Positions 1 to 11,659 of a stretch of DNA of 64,000 nt are shown here, piece after piece (the first letter of the stretch is position 1; each line of letters begins with the position of its first letter). Below the pieces are notes generated by a model, which was not told where the DNA came from, ran no database searches, and saw only the letters and a list, made by a program, of their open reading frames with translations. Source of the stretch: Cinnamomum chago (Eukaryota; Streptophyta; Magnoliopsida; Laurales; Lauraceae); the NCBI GenBank assembly GCA_038049695.1, contig CP142458.1:42005501-42069500 (forward strand). The letters are read 5' to 3'. A program made the position numbers and the translations under genes.

Positions 1-312
1 CTGCCTCAGACCGCCTGGCCCATGACACCTCTAGCCACAGAATAGGGCTTGGATGGGTCCCTTCGATGACTGTAACACTCCTAGTAGCTGTTCGGACTAG
101 CAAAAAAACATGTCCTAATCTCACCTTGCTAATGTCCAGATTAACATTAAATTAGGACTGATGCCAATTTTAAGGAGGACAAATGTATGTGAAAAGATTG
201 ATTTTATAATAGGTGGAGCACAATATGAAACTAAAATTTGTAGAAGAGAGGACCATTAGGGAAAACATGCTTAATTAAATGGTTTGAGTCTGAGGCTCGG
301 ACTCATAATAGA
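1..312. other. Left flank of Sirevirus S, no gene seen
   Basis: No coding frame or RNA gene is recognised. By position this should be the left part of the outermost element T, because S begins at 313 and T-like sequence resumes at 40821. I could not confirm this by a shared repeat inside the window. Confidence 0.3.
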
Positions 313-2000
313 TGAAAGTCCAAGATCGAATCCTAGAAGGGGGAGGGGGGTGAATAGGGTGACCTCAAAAACCTAGACCAATTTTAAATCTTTTAGATTT
401 TAAGTCACTTATGCTTTGATGAAGATTAATTATCTTGTGAAGAGGAGTAGTCTCTAAGTTAAACATACACAAGAAACTAACAACTACAATCTTCATTCAA
501 TGATAGTATCAAACATAAGAGCATCATCCATGTAATGAAAGCAAAAGATCAATCACCATAACACAAGCATTTATAGTGGTTCGGCTAACGTGCCTACATC
601 CACTCCCGGAGTCCCTATCGGATTTCCACTAACTCATGTTAAGGTTTAGATTCACCTTCAACCTTACAAATACATCACTATGCTTTTCAAGGCTAAGCAT
701 AAATCTTTACAATACTATATATGCTTTTCAAGGCTAAGCACCAACCTTTACAACAAGATGATTCTCTCTTAAATAAAATGCCTATGAATGCATGGATAAG
801 AGAACAATGAAAGTGCAACTTAATGCCTCTAAATAGGCTGAATTGAAAATGAAATCTCACTCTCTAGACATATGCATATGAATTGTAAAGGTCTATGATT
901 GATGCATATACTAGAAATTACTCTATCTCTTTTTAGAAAGAAGAAATTCTAAATGATGCAAAGATGTTAGTCATTTATATGAGAAAGAGTTGTATGACAA
1001 ACACATGGGTTTTCAAAGTGAACAAACTTGATTTGAAGAAGTAAAACTTAAATCTAGCAAGTTAGTTTTGAAACAATAAAACAACCTCATGTGAATTGCA
1101 AACCATATGTTGATTTCATAAAGCTAAGAGATTTTAAAGTTCTAAGCATTTTATGGAAAACAACATTTCAAAAGATAGACAACTATTTGATCATGCTGAA
1201 AGGAAACAATGATTTAGAAACAAAGCATGAGTTTAAACTTGGGATAAAGAAAGCACACCCATTTGAAGATCAAAGGTTGAATCAATGGATTAACTTCATC
1301 ATCCCTTCAGTAATACTCTTAAAAAGTTGTTATTCATTGGCCTTAAAAATTCCCCAAAGTTCAGCAACTTTTTCCAAACAAAAAACTACTTTTTAAAGAG
1401 AAAAAGTTCCCAACGGCTAGTTCAAGGCCGACCTGGTATAGGGTCGGGTCGACTGGGTGCTCAACAGCTCTAAAAATGCCCGTTGGAGAGGCCTAATGGT
1501 ACAATTCCCCGGTCAACCAACAGTGTGCTCGGTCGACCGGGTCCCTTGGCCCGGTCTACCAGCCACACAGGCAGGTTGACCTCGAGACAGCCCACAAATT
1601 CTGAATTTTCAGAAAGATGAAACTATGAGGGCTTCTTTCCAGGGACTTTGAGGCACAATGATCAAGCTTGGGATCATGACTTAAAAAGGATGAAAATAGA
1701 ATTTTAAAGACACGAAACAGTCAAACCAAAATATGGATTTAAAGTGAAAACAATTGGGAAGCTTGAAATGATTTTTGAATTCAAAGATAGAACATTTTGA
1801 GACTTGAAAATCTGAACTAAAAACTTCATGAACTTAAGATAAATAAGATTTGAAAACCATGCATATCATATAATAAAAACAAAGATTATGAATGAGAAAT
1901 ATGCATGAAGATCCTAAGATTAAGAGCATGAAAGAAAGAGAGGACAAGCTATGAAAATGAATGCATCCTATCAAATTGCAACAAAACAAAAACTCTAACA
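313..2000 (-). repeat. 3' LTR of Sirevirus S
   Basis: Read on the minus strand it starts TGTTAGAG (at 2000) and ends GGACTTTCA (at 313), the TG...CA termini of an LTR. It carries two small hairpins at 681-740 and a GGTCGACC-type cluster at about 1425-1580. A CCCAACGGCTA box lies at 1409-1419 just upstream (minus strand) of an AT-rich TATA-like stretch. The partner copy is 39148-40820. Confidence 0.9.
1425..1580 (-). promoter_or_regulatory. GGTCGACC-type palindrome cluster in S 3' LTR
   Basis: A full GGTCGACC lies at 1531-1538, with several near copies around it. The partner LTR keeps more exact boxes, at 40265-40272, 40286-40293, 40350-40357 and 40393-40400. The cluster sits next to the presumed U3 core promoter. 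That it is regulatory is inferred from position only. Confidence 0.5.
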
Positions 2001-2436
2001 ATCTCCCCCTTTGCAATTTGATGGCAACTCTAGAAGCTTGAACTCTCTCTCAATCTCCTTTGAAACTTGAACAACAACTTCTTTGGACATTTAAGGAGCT
2101 TTGGATGATCGGGAGCATTTGGATATTTTGGAGCTTTGGATTTTCCTTGCGAGAGCGACGAAACTTGGATACTACTCTATTAAAAACTCTAGGCTTAGCT
2201 TCTCCCCCTCAACATGAGCAACCCTTGAAGAGAAGCTTTCCTCCCCCTACGCTAGAAAGACCTTGAATCTTCTCCCCCTCAATTGGAGACCAGTTGATAT
2301 TTCTCTCCCCCTTTGACATTTAATTGCAAATGAGCCTGCCCATCAACGAGAAAACACACAACCTTGTTAGTAGCACATGTTTATAAGAGATATGATAAAA
2401 ATAAAATGTGGTAACAGGTGATTAGCCAACAAAAAA
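2001..2436 (-). other. Polypurine tracts and 3' non-coding region of S
   Basis: The minus strand has a GGGGGAGAT polypurine tract directly beside the 3' LTR. Further AG-rich tracts (read on the plus strand as CTCCCCCT-like runs) lie near 2205, 2238, 2270 and 2304. Multiple polypurine tracts before the 3' LTR are a known Sirevirus trait. No coding frame is supported here. Confidence 0.7.
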
Positions 2437-3997
2437 TTAGAATTCAGGGCATGGGCCAATGCCCATTTGATGTCTCAATTTTATGAACCGATCATTTCCA
2501 AGGGGTTTAGTAAATAAGTCAGCCAATTGAGTATCTGTTGGAACAAAAATTAACTCAATAGTGCTTTGATCAGCATGATCACGTAAGAAATGATAACGAA
2601 TGTCAATGTGCTTAGTGTGAGAATGCTGAACAAGATTTTTAGAAATGCTAATGTCACTAGAATTGTCACACATGATAGGCATACATTGTTGTGGAACATT
2701 ATAATCTAACAAAGTTTGTTTCATCCTCAACAGTTGAGCACAATAGCTACCTGCAACAATATATTCAGCTTCTGCAGTAGACAAGGATACATAATTTTGC
2801 TTTTTGCTATGCCAAGCTACTAAGCAGTTTCCTAAGAAATAGCAGCAGCCACTAGTGCTTTTCCTATCGTCTATAGATCCTGCCCAATCTGCATCACTAT
2901 ATTCAATTAATTGCAGAGTCGAGTCACAGGGATACCAAATACCATAATGAGAAGTCCAATGAATGTATTTTATGATTCGTTTAACAACCTTAATGTGAGA
3001 CTCTCGGGGATCAGATTGATACCTAGCACATATTCCAACACTAAAAGATATATATGGTCTGCTAACTGTAAGGTAAAGAAGGCTTCCTATCATGCTTCTA
3101 TAAAGTTTCTGGTCTGCTTTCTTACCCTAAGGATCACTAGAGATTTTAGTAGTAGATCCCATGGGATTGCAGCTAGTCTTAGATTCTCCTAAGCCAAACT
3201 TTTTCACTATTTCTAGAGCAAACTTGGATTACTATGAAAGATACCATGATCAGTTTGACTAACTTGTAATCCTAGAAAGAATTACAAGGGTCCTACCAGA
3301 CTCATTTCAAAAGTGGAGCTCATCAGTTGAGAAAATCCTTGAGTAAGTTGATATGATGTGGATCCAAAAACAATGTCATTAACATATATCTGAGCAATAA
3401 GAATATCTTTATCAACCTTTTTAATGAAGAGGGTCTTGTCCACATTTCCACACTCATATTCATTTTCAAGTAAGTGATTTGTAAGCTTTTCATACGAGGC
3501 TCTTGGGGCTTGTTTCAGGACATAGAGAGCTTTCTTCAATTTAAAAACATAGTCCGGGTGATGAGGATCCTCAAAACCTTGAGGTTGGGGTAACATACAC
3601 ATCTTCCTCTATTTCACCATAAAAAGGCACTCTTCACATCCTTTTGAAACAGTTTAATTCTCATGCTACTAGCATAAGCCAATAAAATTCGAATAGACTC
3701 CAAACGAGCTACATGAGCAAAGGTTTCCTCAAAATCAATTCCTTCAACTTGAGCATGCCCTTTGGCTACAAGTCTAGCTTTGTTCCTTATCACATTTCCT
3801 GATTCATCAAGCTTGTTCTTAAAAATCCATTTAGTGCCAATTTGACAATTGCCTTCTAGTAGAGGTACAAGATCCCACACGTCATTCTTTTTAAACTGAT
3901 TTAATTCTTCTTGCATGGCATCAATCCATTCAGACTTGGTTTTTGCTTTAGAGAAGTTCTTGGGCTCAATTTGTGAAACAAAAAGAGTAGTGGGCAC
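2437..3997 (-). mobile_element. RT and RNase H part of Sirevirus S pol
   Basis: The minus strand encodes Copia reverse transcriptase followed by RNase H. Near 3850-3990 is the start of the RT region, with [14 protein letters not shown] and WDLVPL, typical of Copia RT. From about 3090 down to 2437 are SDADWAG, DRKSTSG and LSTAEAEY, the Copia RNase H signature, then a C-terminal LADLFTKPL. This is a broken fossil copy. Confidence 0.85.
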
Positions 3998-4072
3998 ACA
4001 GATTATGAAACTGTCTTCTTGTCATGACCCCACTTTTGATGTCTCCAAAGATATTATCCAAGTTGTAATCTT

Positions 4073-4372
4073 TTAATAACTTTGTGGGCATAGTAGAAAT
4101 AGAGGGGATTTCATCTTCAATTTCAAATGGGGTAGCTGCTCAACTAAGGTGTCTTCTTCATCATCATGAAGAGCTTTCTTAATTTGATTAGTCTCATCAA
4201 TGACAACATGAGCTGATTCCATAACAATCATGGATCTGAGGTTGAACATTCTATATGCCTTGTTTTTATCAGAATACCCTAAGAAGATCCCTTCATCAGA
4301 TTTGGAATCGAACTTTTCCAACTGCTATCTATCTCTTAAAATATAGCACTTACTACCAAACACTTTTAAATA
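4073..4372 (-). mobile_element. Integrase C-terminal part of Sirevirus S pol (first piece)
   Basis: The minus strand gives LEKFDSKSDEGIFLGYS followed by KAYRMFN, the conserved segment after the Copia integrase core. The sequence is interrupted at 4372 by the Mutator-like insertion and resumes at 5187. Confidence 0.75.
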
Positions 4373-5186
4373 GGAACTTTTGGCTGTAGGTCACTCATCA
4401 TTTGCTTTTATAACCTAAGGTCCACAACATTTTATCGTACCGGCAGCAGCCCTCTAATGAAAATGACTTAGTGAAAAAGACAAAAAGGCCCTTCTACACA
4501 TCAACAAAATGGTGCCTTTAAAACCACTTCAAACCATTTCAGAGAAACAAAAGCCAGACTCTTTTAAATTGCAGAAGCAAAAGTCAAAGATGAAAGAAAC
4601 TGCAAAACCTAGAAGCAAACTCAACTCATCGAATACCTCCACCATCTAAATAATCTTCACTTGGTTAGAAAAAGTACTTCTTACATTCATAAAAAAAAGA
4701 TGTACAAGATAATTTCTTCTGAAAAAAGCCAAAAACCTAATTTGATTTCGTTCTTCATTGATTTTATCTATTCTTTATGCTTAACTCTATGTAGACAATG
4801 GCTAGAACAAACCTCAATTCAAGAGAAAAAACAAGCGAAAGTTAGAAAAATTTGTTTGAAACTCAGATAAATTTGTTCGAAACTCAGAAAAGTTATTCAA
4901 AACTCAGATAAAATTTATCTGAGTTTTTCCAGAAGTTCAGGTAAGCTTGCCGAAAACTCAGATAAATTTATCTGAATTTTGGAAATTTATCTGAGTTTTG
5001 GCAAATTTACATTCCTGAAAATATGAGGGTTGAAAGGGGCATATTAGTCATGAAAATATATGACGTGGCATATGGGGACTTCTCACCAATATATCTCCAG
5101 CTGTCTGGACTTTAGACATTAGAGATAAAGTTGTTATCCTTGATGCCTTAAAAGACTGTGTTCAGGGACTGTTGGCTAATTTACCC
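4373..5186. mobile_element. Small non-autonomous Mutator-like element
   Basis: This 814-bp insertion in S integrase is flanked by the 9-bp direct repeat TTTTAAATA at 4364-4372 and 5187-5195. A 9-bp duplication is typical of Mutator-like elements. The right end, read inward, begins GGGTAAATTAGCCAACAGT and continues with TCCCTGAAC, a start often seen in plant Mutator-type miniature elements. The left end is only a poor match to it, so the terminal inverted repeats are imperfect. The interior has no transposase frame. It does have AT-rich CTCAGATAAA palindromes at 4855-5010. Confidence 0.6.
4855..5010. repeat. Alternating inverted CTCAGATAAA repeats
   Basis: AACTCAGATAAA and its complement TTTATCTGAGTT alternate several times in about 150 bases, able to form nested hairpins. 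They lie inside the Mutator-like element. Confidence 0.7.
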
Positions 5187-5635
5187 TTTTAAATATCCCA
5201 GATTTGGTTTTCTTCCAAAATAAAGCTCATAAGGGGTTTTTTTTAGTGTTCTTTGTCAGATAAAGACGATTAATAAGATAGTAAGCAATATTGATAGCTT
5301 CAGCCCATAAGTTGCGAGCGAGATTTTTCTCATTAAGTAAAGTTCTAGCCATTTCTTGGATAACTCTATTTCTTCTTTCAGCTACTCCATTTTGCTGAGG
5401 TGTTTTTGGAGCAGAAAATTGATGATTGATCCCATGGCTTTCACAGAAATCTCCAAATCTTTCATTTTCAAATTCTCCTCCATGATCACTTCTTATCTTC
5501 TTAATTTTGCAATCCTTCTCAACTTGAATTTTCTTGCAAATCCTTATAATATTATCTACTGCATCAGATTTTGCATGAAGAAAGGCTACTCATCCAAATC
5601 TGGAATAATCATAAACCATAACCAGGATATACTTT
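5187..5635 (-). mobile_element. Integrase core part of Sirevirus S pol (second piece)
   Basis: The minus strand continues the Copia integrase core. Visible are the family's conserved stretches for the region after the active site (NGVAERRN-like, around 5355-5400) and for the HGGEF-like region (around 5480). The piece ends at the D2 insertion (target ACTTT, 5631-5635) and resumes at 9845. Confidence 0.7.
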
Positions 5636-6239
5636 TGTCACGCCCCCGAAACAGAACCTCGGGGGCGGGAATGGGATTAAGCATAAATGTATTTTACTTC
5701 TCCCAGGATCCACGTGTGTGAAGACAACACATTCTGAATATTTTGCGGAAGCATTTGTGGCGTTGCGACCCGAAGTCCGTGGCCATCGGATTCCGCATCG
5801 CACTCAACCTTTAGTACATAGCTATTATATCAAGAATCATATCGGACTGGAGTAACCATCACAATAAATTACAGAGCTGACGGTAACAGGATATTACATT
5901 CCCAAATATGTTCAAGTTACAATTATCAATGTACATTAATTAAGAATCCCAAGAAAAGGCTAATAAAAGCCATACAACAATAAGCTATAAACTACTACCC
6001 AAATGTGATGTAGCTCCGATGTCAAGCTCAATGTCTACATGACATAGCCGACAAACCAACCTGCAAGGCATGGCTCCACAGCCAACAAAACACTCAACTC
6101 GGGGTGAAGAAATCTGAACCTGAGTACCAAAAGTAGTGGGTCAGACACGACGGTCTGGCAGGTGGATGAAAAGATAACAATATACTGAAGAATAAAACAT
6201 AAGATAAATCATGCTATTCGATCAATTGCTGCATATAAT

Positions 6240-6905
6240 TAAACGGGTGCAAAGTCGGGAATTTCGGGGAAAACCTGTATTCATTTCAAGCATGGGTAAA
6301 ACATGAATATCTAATAAAACATGTGTTCATTTACATCATCTATAATCATAGATATTTGACAATCGGGTGTTCGTCTAAAACATGTATAAATATAGTGGTT
6401 TGACAAAACAAACGTTCATTTGAGAGTTAGGTAAAAACATAAGTATACAACAAACCAGGTATTCATAGCAGTCTGGCAAAACCAAAGTCCATTTGAAACA
6501 TATGTGAAAATACGGATGTTTAACAAACCGGGTGTTCATTTAAAACCGGTGTAACCAAAGAAATCTGACAAAACTAGTGTTCATTTAAACGTATTTCAAA
6601 GCATGGATATTTAAACAAGTCGGGTATCATTTAAAACAGGTATAAACGTAGGGATCTGGCAAACAAGTGTCATTTGAAACATATTTCAAAGCATGGATAT
6701 TTGACAAATTGGGTAATCATTTAAAACGGTATAAACATAGGAATCTCACAAGCCAAATGTCATTTAAAACAAAGCACGGACATTTAACAATTCGGGTATT
6801 CATTTAAAACATGTGTAATCACATAAATCTAGTAAAACCATCGATCGTTTGAAACATATGTAAAAGCATGGGTATTCGCCCAACCGGCATCCATTTAAAA
6901 CATGT
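6240..6905 (-). repeat. Degenerate tandem repeat block in D2
   Basis: Elements of the type CATTTAAAACATGT and TTTGAAACATAT recur at about 55-60 base steps and vary in sequence. The matching block in D1 is 22795-23400. Confidence 0.65.
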
Positions 6906-8154
6906 GCGGGTACAACAAACAGAAGACAATATAATAATAACTGAATTTACATTGGGGAATATTAGCACTTGTTTAAATAACAACTTTCATAAAGGAAAGG
7001 AATCATTTATCGGAAAGCAAGTAAGCAATATAAAACATGTCGGGTATCCAAGGAATCGGGAACTGGCAAGATGGCAACCACACGAAGCTAAGTCCTCTAT
7101 CACTAAAGCGATAGAGCAATAACTAGGCCCTGATCTCAGTCACTCGAGGTGAGGAGAAACAGGGGATCTCATATAAATACATATACTAGGCACTGATCTC
7201 AGTCACTCGAGGTGAGGAGAAATAGTGGATCTCATGAATGCATATACATATACTATACATGACCACGGTAGCGAGCCGGGCATCGGGGACCACAGTAGCA
7301 ATCTGCGGTATCGGGACAAGACCACGGTAATAACCGGGTAGCGGGATCCAAGCTGCAGTTGGCGGGACAAGAGGGGGATCTCCAAGTCGGTGGATCAGAC
7401 CAACAAGGTTATCCAAGCTTAGTGGTGCCGACTCATAGGTCAAATCCAATCGAGACAATGCAAGTAAATCAAGTATAAATACATAATCAAACGGGCAAGA
7501 CGGGGGTGCTCAAGGGCACACTGACATATCATGTGGTGCAATGCACTTCGGGACAAGTAACTGTTACTAGAGTAACTCCAATGCTTTCGGGAAAACAAGT
7601 CACGTAATGCAAATCTTGGAAATGAGGGATATAATGAACTATAACAATTCCGGGAAAATATTGATTTCAAGATCTATATAAGTGAATAGGGGTCCCGTAT
7701 GTCGATTATTGAAATGATTTGGTACTCTTTGAGTTTGAAGACATCCCGGGCTCCTTATGCACTTCTACTTTTTTTAAAACTTATCATGAGCTTATAGATA
7801 GTACTAGATGCTATGATAGAAAAATCAAGACTATAAACGGTCCATCCTAAGTATGATGTCAACCTGGAACCATCGAGCAACCTACTCAGTCACCGAAAGG
7901 AATAGAATTCGCGATACCCAAGGAAATAGACTTTGCATTTAGGTATGAAGAGGATATCGTGTCGTTCCATCCCGTTCAAGATTGAATAGATTGAACTTCG
8001 ATGCATTCCGAACCAACCGTGAAGAGCATCGGCTCAAGACGCTCTCACATATGGTCAAGTGAGTCCAAGGAGGGTAGCCAAGGTCCACAAAAAAATAAAT
8101 CTCAAAATCCACTGTCGAAATTTCTGTACCAGCGTGACCTAGCCAGACAGACCG

Positions 8155-8306
8155 CATCGCTCGAGCGAATTGAAGAGTTCGCTCGAGCGAACCCATCGGT
8201 CGAGCGGTTATTTAAATGCGTTCGAGCGACCAAGTTACTGGAAATGCCCGAATCCTTTCCTGGACAGTTCGCTCGAGCGAAGTGTCATGGTTGCTTGAGC
8301 GAACGG
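8155..8306 (-). promoter_or_regulatory. CTCGAG palindrome cluster in D2 LTR
   Basis: GTTCGCTCGAGCGAAC, a perfect 16-bp palindrome, lies at 8178-8193. A 15-of-16 copy is at 8268-8283, and part units lie between them. D1 has a different, CGGCTAACCG-based cluster at the equivalent place. A regulatory role is inferred from the analogous clusters beside TATA boxes in Sirevirus LTRs. Confidence 0.5.
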
Positions 8307-9839
8307 TCCAGAAATGGATTCCAGACCAGTTCAGCTGTCCTCTTTCTCCTCCTTTCCTTCCAACACATAAACCACTAACATTTTTATTCCATATTCACTT
8401 AAAATCCTCATTAAAAATCCAATGAAAAATTAACTTTGAACACCTCTTTCTTCCCATTTAACAAAAAACCAAACCAAAGGAAAGAATCTCCAATGTATAC
8501 AAAGGTCCAATTGAGCCAAAAATCTATGGATAAACAAAGTCTATTGATCACATTTCCATCACAATAGATGATTTAACAAAACTCATTAAATGAGTATCAA
8601 CTTCAAGTCAATGTAACTAATAAACACAACCATGGATGGCCAAACCAATCCTATTCCTTATAAAACCATATGAGCAAACTTGACCAAATGAAATGCATAC
8701 CTCTCCAAGAGATTAACAAGATAGAAACAACCATTAATATGCAAATTTCGAAATCCATATATAAGTGACAAGGAGCATATGTGCAAGCATGTATTCAATG
8801 ATCAAGAACAAGAAATAAACTTAGGGTTTTCTCATAAAACTTTGATAACATTAAAACCATCCATTCATCCACTTGCCTTGGGTTCCAATCTAGCAAACCA
8901 AGCTCCTAATCACTTCTCAAGCTCAAGATCAACAATTTCTACAAAAACCCCCAAAACAAACCCTAAAATGGGTTAAACAATGAAATGACAAGGGAACCTT
9001 TCAATAATCAAGGTGGAGCTTCTCTAAGGCTAGAAGATTACAAATCTAGAAGATGAAGAAGAACACTTACTTGCAAGGTCCTCTAATGGACAAGGTAAGC
9101 TCAAGGGAAGTCTTGTGATGGAGGGTTCTCTTCACAAATGATATCAATGGAAAGCTTGCAAGATGAGGAAGAGGTTGGTGATCTCCATTGCTTGATTGAT
9201 GAACTCTTGGTGTGGCTTGGAGATGAAGAAGCAAGAAGAAGAAGAGAAACACAAGGAGAACCCTAGGTTGCTGGTTTGTGCTGGAAAATGAAGAATGAGA
9301 TGCAATGAAGGAGATGGGTTCCTCTTATAAGCAAGTGAGGTTTGGGTCCCACAACTTAAAGAACTTGGGTGGCTGAAATCATCTCTTTCGGGACCTCGGA
9401 TGGATTCGACGAAGAAGGAAGAAATGTTCGTCGAAATATCTAATTTCTAAAAAGTGTATGTTTCGCGGGTTTCGGGAATATCGAGATTTGGGTACAGATT
9501 TGGTGTGAAATGACTGTTTTGCCCTCAAGGCCAAGAAATCGGGTTTTGGGTTCTCAAATGGATACGAGATCAACATGAAAGTTGTAGGACTCCTCAAGAT
9601 GAATGCAACAGGCCAAAAACACAATACGAAACAAATCGAGAAAATCTCACAAGTAAATACAAAGCCGAAAAGGGAACCCCCAAAGGGCCCCACAAGCTAC
9701 CAAAGCACTCAAAAGCCCAAAACTAGAAGAAAACCATTCTAGCTCACAAACTCAACCCAACAACCACTAATCCCGCTAAAAGAACTAATCCACAAATAAA
9801 ACAACACTAATCCAAGAGATCAGGGGTCGGGTTCTCACA

Positions 9840-9883
9840 ACTTTCTCCCACCAATACTCTGCACAGGTGCAGGTCCAATAAGG
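9840..9883 (-). mobile_element. Short integrase piece of Sirevirus S between D2 and C
   Basis: After the ACTTT duplication, S integrase sequence continues for about 40 bases (minus-strand QSIGGRKY-type stretch) up to the 3' LTR of element C. The same S segment appears again at 34891-34940 on the other side of C. Confidence 0.7.
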
Positions 9884-11655
9884 TGTTGGAAGTAGGTGGG
9901 CCATTCAGACAGGTTTCAAAACTTTTGACCCACTTGATGCAGGGATCAACTATCTAGAAGGCAACAAACCCATTCCAGGATGCAATCCCTCAAACTCATA
10001 AATCATGTACAACAATATATCCTATCTAGGAGATAGAAAACAGCACCTAAACATGCAACCACGAAATCTACAACATACAAGAATGTAGATTATACCTTTG
10101 GAGCTTGGTAGTGCTCTAATGGAGAAGTTGATCTCTTTCTTTGATGATGAACGCTTTCACTAATCAAATCAGAATCTCCAATACCCTTTGATCTTCCACG
10201 CTATGACCCGTATTAGATCTCTTTTCTCAATAAGATGGTGGAATCTCCAAGAGAAAACCTAACTAATAACTCCAAGGAACTAGAGGAGAAAGAGAAGAGA
10301 ACTAGAAGAGGAAGAGAAGTTGTGCAACACTTGCACAAAGTGGTTGGGCTAGCTCTCTTTGTTATGCACGTCCAAGAGGGGTTAATTCCCCTTTATATAG
10401 CCCTCAAGCCCATCTCTTTTCCTATTTGAAATAGAAGTTTAACTCCCATTACAAAATAGTAACCTTCTCCCTTGCTAGTTGCCATAGAAGTCTCACTTCC
10501 ACAACAATTATTAGCTTTCTCCTTTCTAATTAAAATAGAAGTCCTACTTCCATTAATAATTAGTAACTTACTATTACCACTATTAGAAGTCTCACTTCAA
10601 ATAGAAATAGTAACCTTCCAATTCCTTCCTATTAGAGTTCAAGTAGAATTAGTATCTTTCTAATAACTTGGGCTAGCGTGGGGACCACTAGGGATTCCTT
10701 CGAAAGCTGGCTCCAACTGGGACACGCGACCCCACATCTCATGTGCAATCCAGGCCCACAGTTAATTACAAATAACTCCACTATATAAATGCAATTGCAC
10801 TCCAGTCTTAGGAATATATTACAATGAAGACCCTAAACTTCCCAATTACCACAAGTAGACCCCTCCATTTATATCCATGGATCAATTGGACCTGTCCATC
10901 AAATTAGATCCATATCTTATTATCCTTGAGCCCCAATTAGTTATAATGATCATTTGGTACCGATCCAATTAACTCTTAATTGGAATGGGTGAGCACTTAC
11001 CAGTGATAAATCCATTAATTGGCACAAGGGGATATTAAAGATAGATTCCATCTTGACCATTGAATGTTCCCACAGCTCTACTACCACGTACCCAAATCAC
11101 CGAGGTGTTGACCTACAATTGGCCTCACTCATTGGTGACTCAAAGCAAATGAATAGATAGAAACTTGAGTTCATTAATGTCTCAGAATTATGAGCCTATT
11201 GCTAGGGAATTATGAGAGCAAACCTTAAAAGTAAAGACAGTGTATATAAGCCGCTTCTCATGGTCCTTCAATACATCCAATGTACTAGCACCATGATCCA
11301 GAATCTTACATTCTGATGATCGAGACAAATCACACTATCTCATAGTGATCAAAGTGCTACAACCTTGTCAAATGAGATGCCCAATCTCATTACTAGTTGT
11401 GAAGATATTTAAGTATAAGATTTGCAATACATGTCTCCTGTATGTGGATCTCATCCATACACATGTATTGCATCTAGTATACTTGTGGACTCCGGTTCAT
11501 CTCATGAACCATTATGTCATTCGTATTGGTTATTTGCAAGTATATAATTAAACACCATTCATCTCATGAAAGGAAAACATGATTGTATTGATAAATAAAG
11601 AAATTAATCAATTTATTACATCATATTCTTGGTATTGAGACCATAAAAACTAACA
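9884..11655 (-). repeat. 3' LTR of Copia element C
   Basis: On the minus strand it starts TGTTAGTTTTTATGG beside the polypurine tract CAAGTGGGAGAT and ends CCTACTTCCAACA at 9884. Length is 1772 bp. A plus-strand solo copy of the same family lies at 37382-39092. A 377-bp part of the 5' LTR is at 34491-34868. Confidence 0.9.
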
Positions 11656-11659
11656 ATCT

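Larger units (their letters stand above)
5636..9839 (-). mobile_element. Solo LTR D2 of a 4.2 kb LTR family (Ty3/Gypsy-like)
   Basis: The 4204-bp unit starts TGTCACGCCCCCG and ends GGGTTCTCACA on the plus strand, so its LTR reads on the minus strand. The ACTTT target duplication lies at 5631-5635 and 9840-9844. No primer site, polypurine tract or pol frame is inside, so it is a solo LTR of unusual length. A second copy, D1, lies at 19854-23985. Both ends resemble the shorter G LTRs, which suggests a chromovirus-related lineage. The internal frames are short and not shared with any known protein. Confidence 0.8.

Noticed and set aside
1091-1396. A 101-codon frame in the S 3' LTR with a similar frame at 39930-40235 in the other LTR
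   Set aside because: The copies are the two LTRs of one element, the frame is antisense to the element, and most differences between them change the amino acid, so there is no sign of selection on a protein.
8001-8378. A 125-codon frame in D2
   Set aside because: It spans the CTCGAG palindrome cluster of an LTR. The equivalent part of D1 does not keep the frame.
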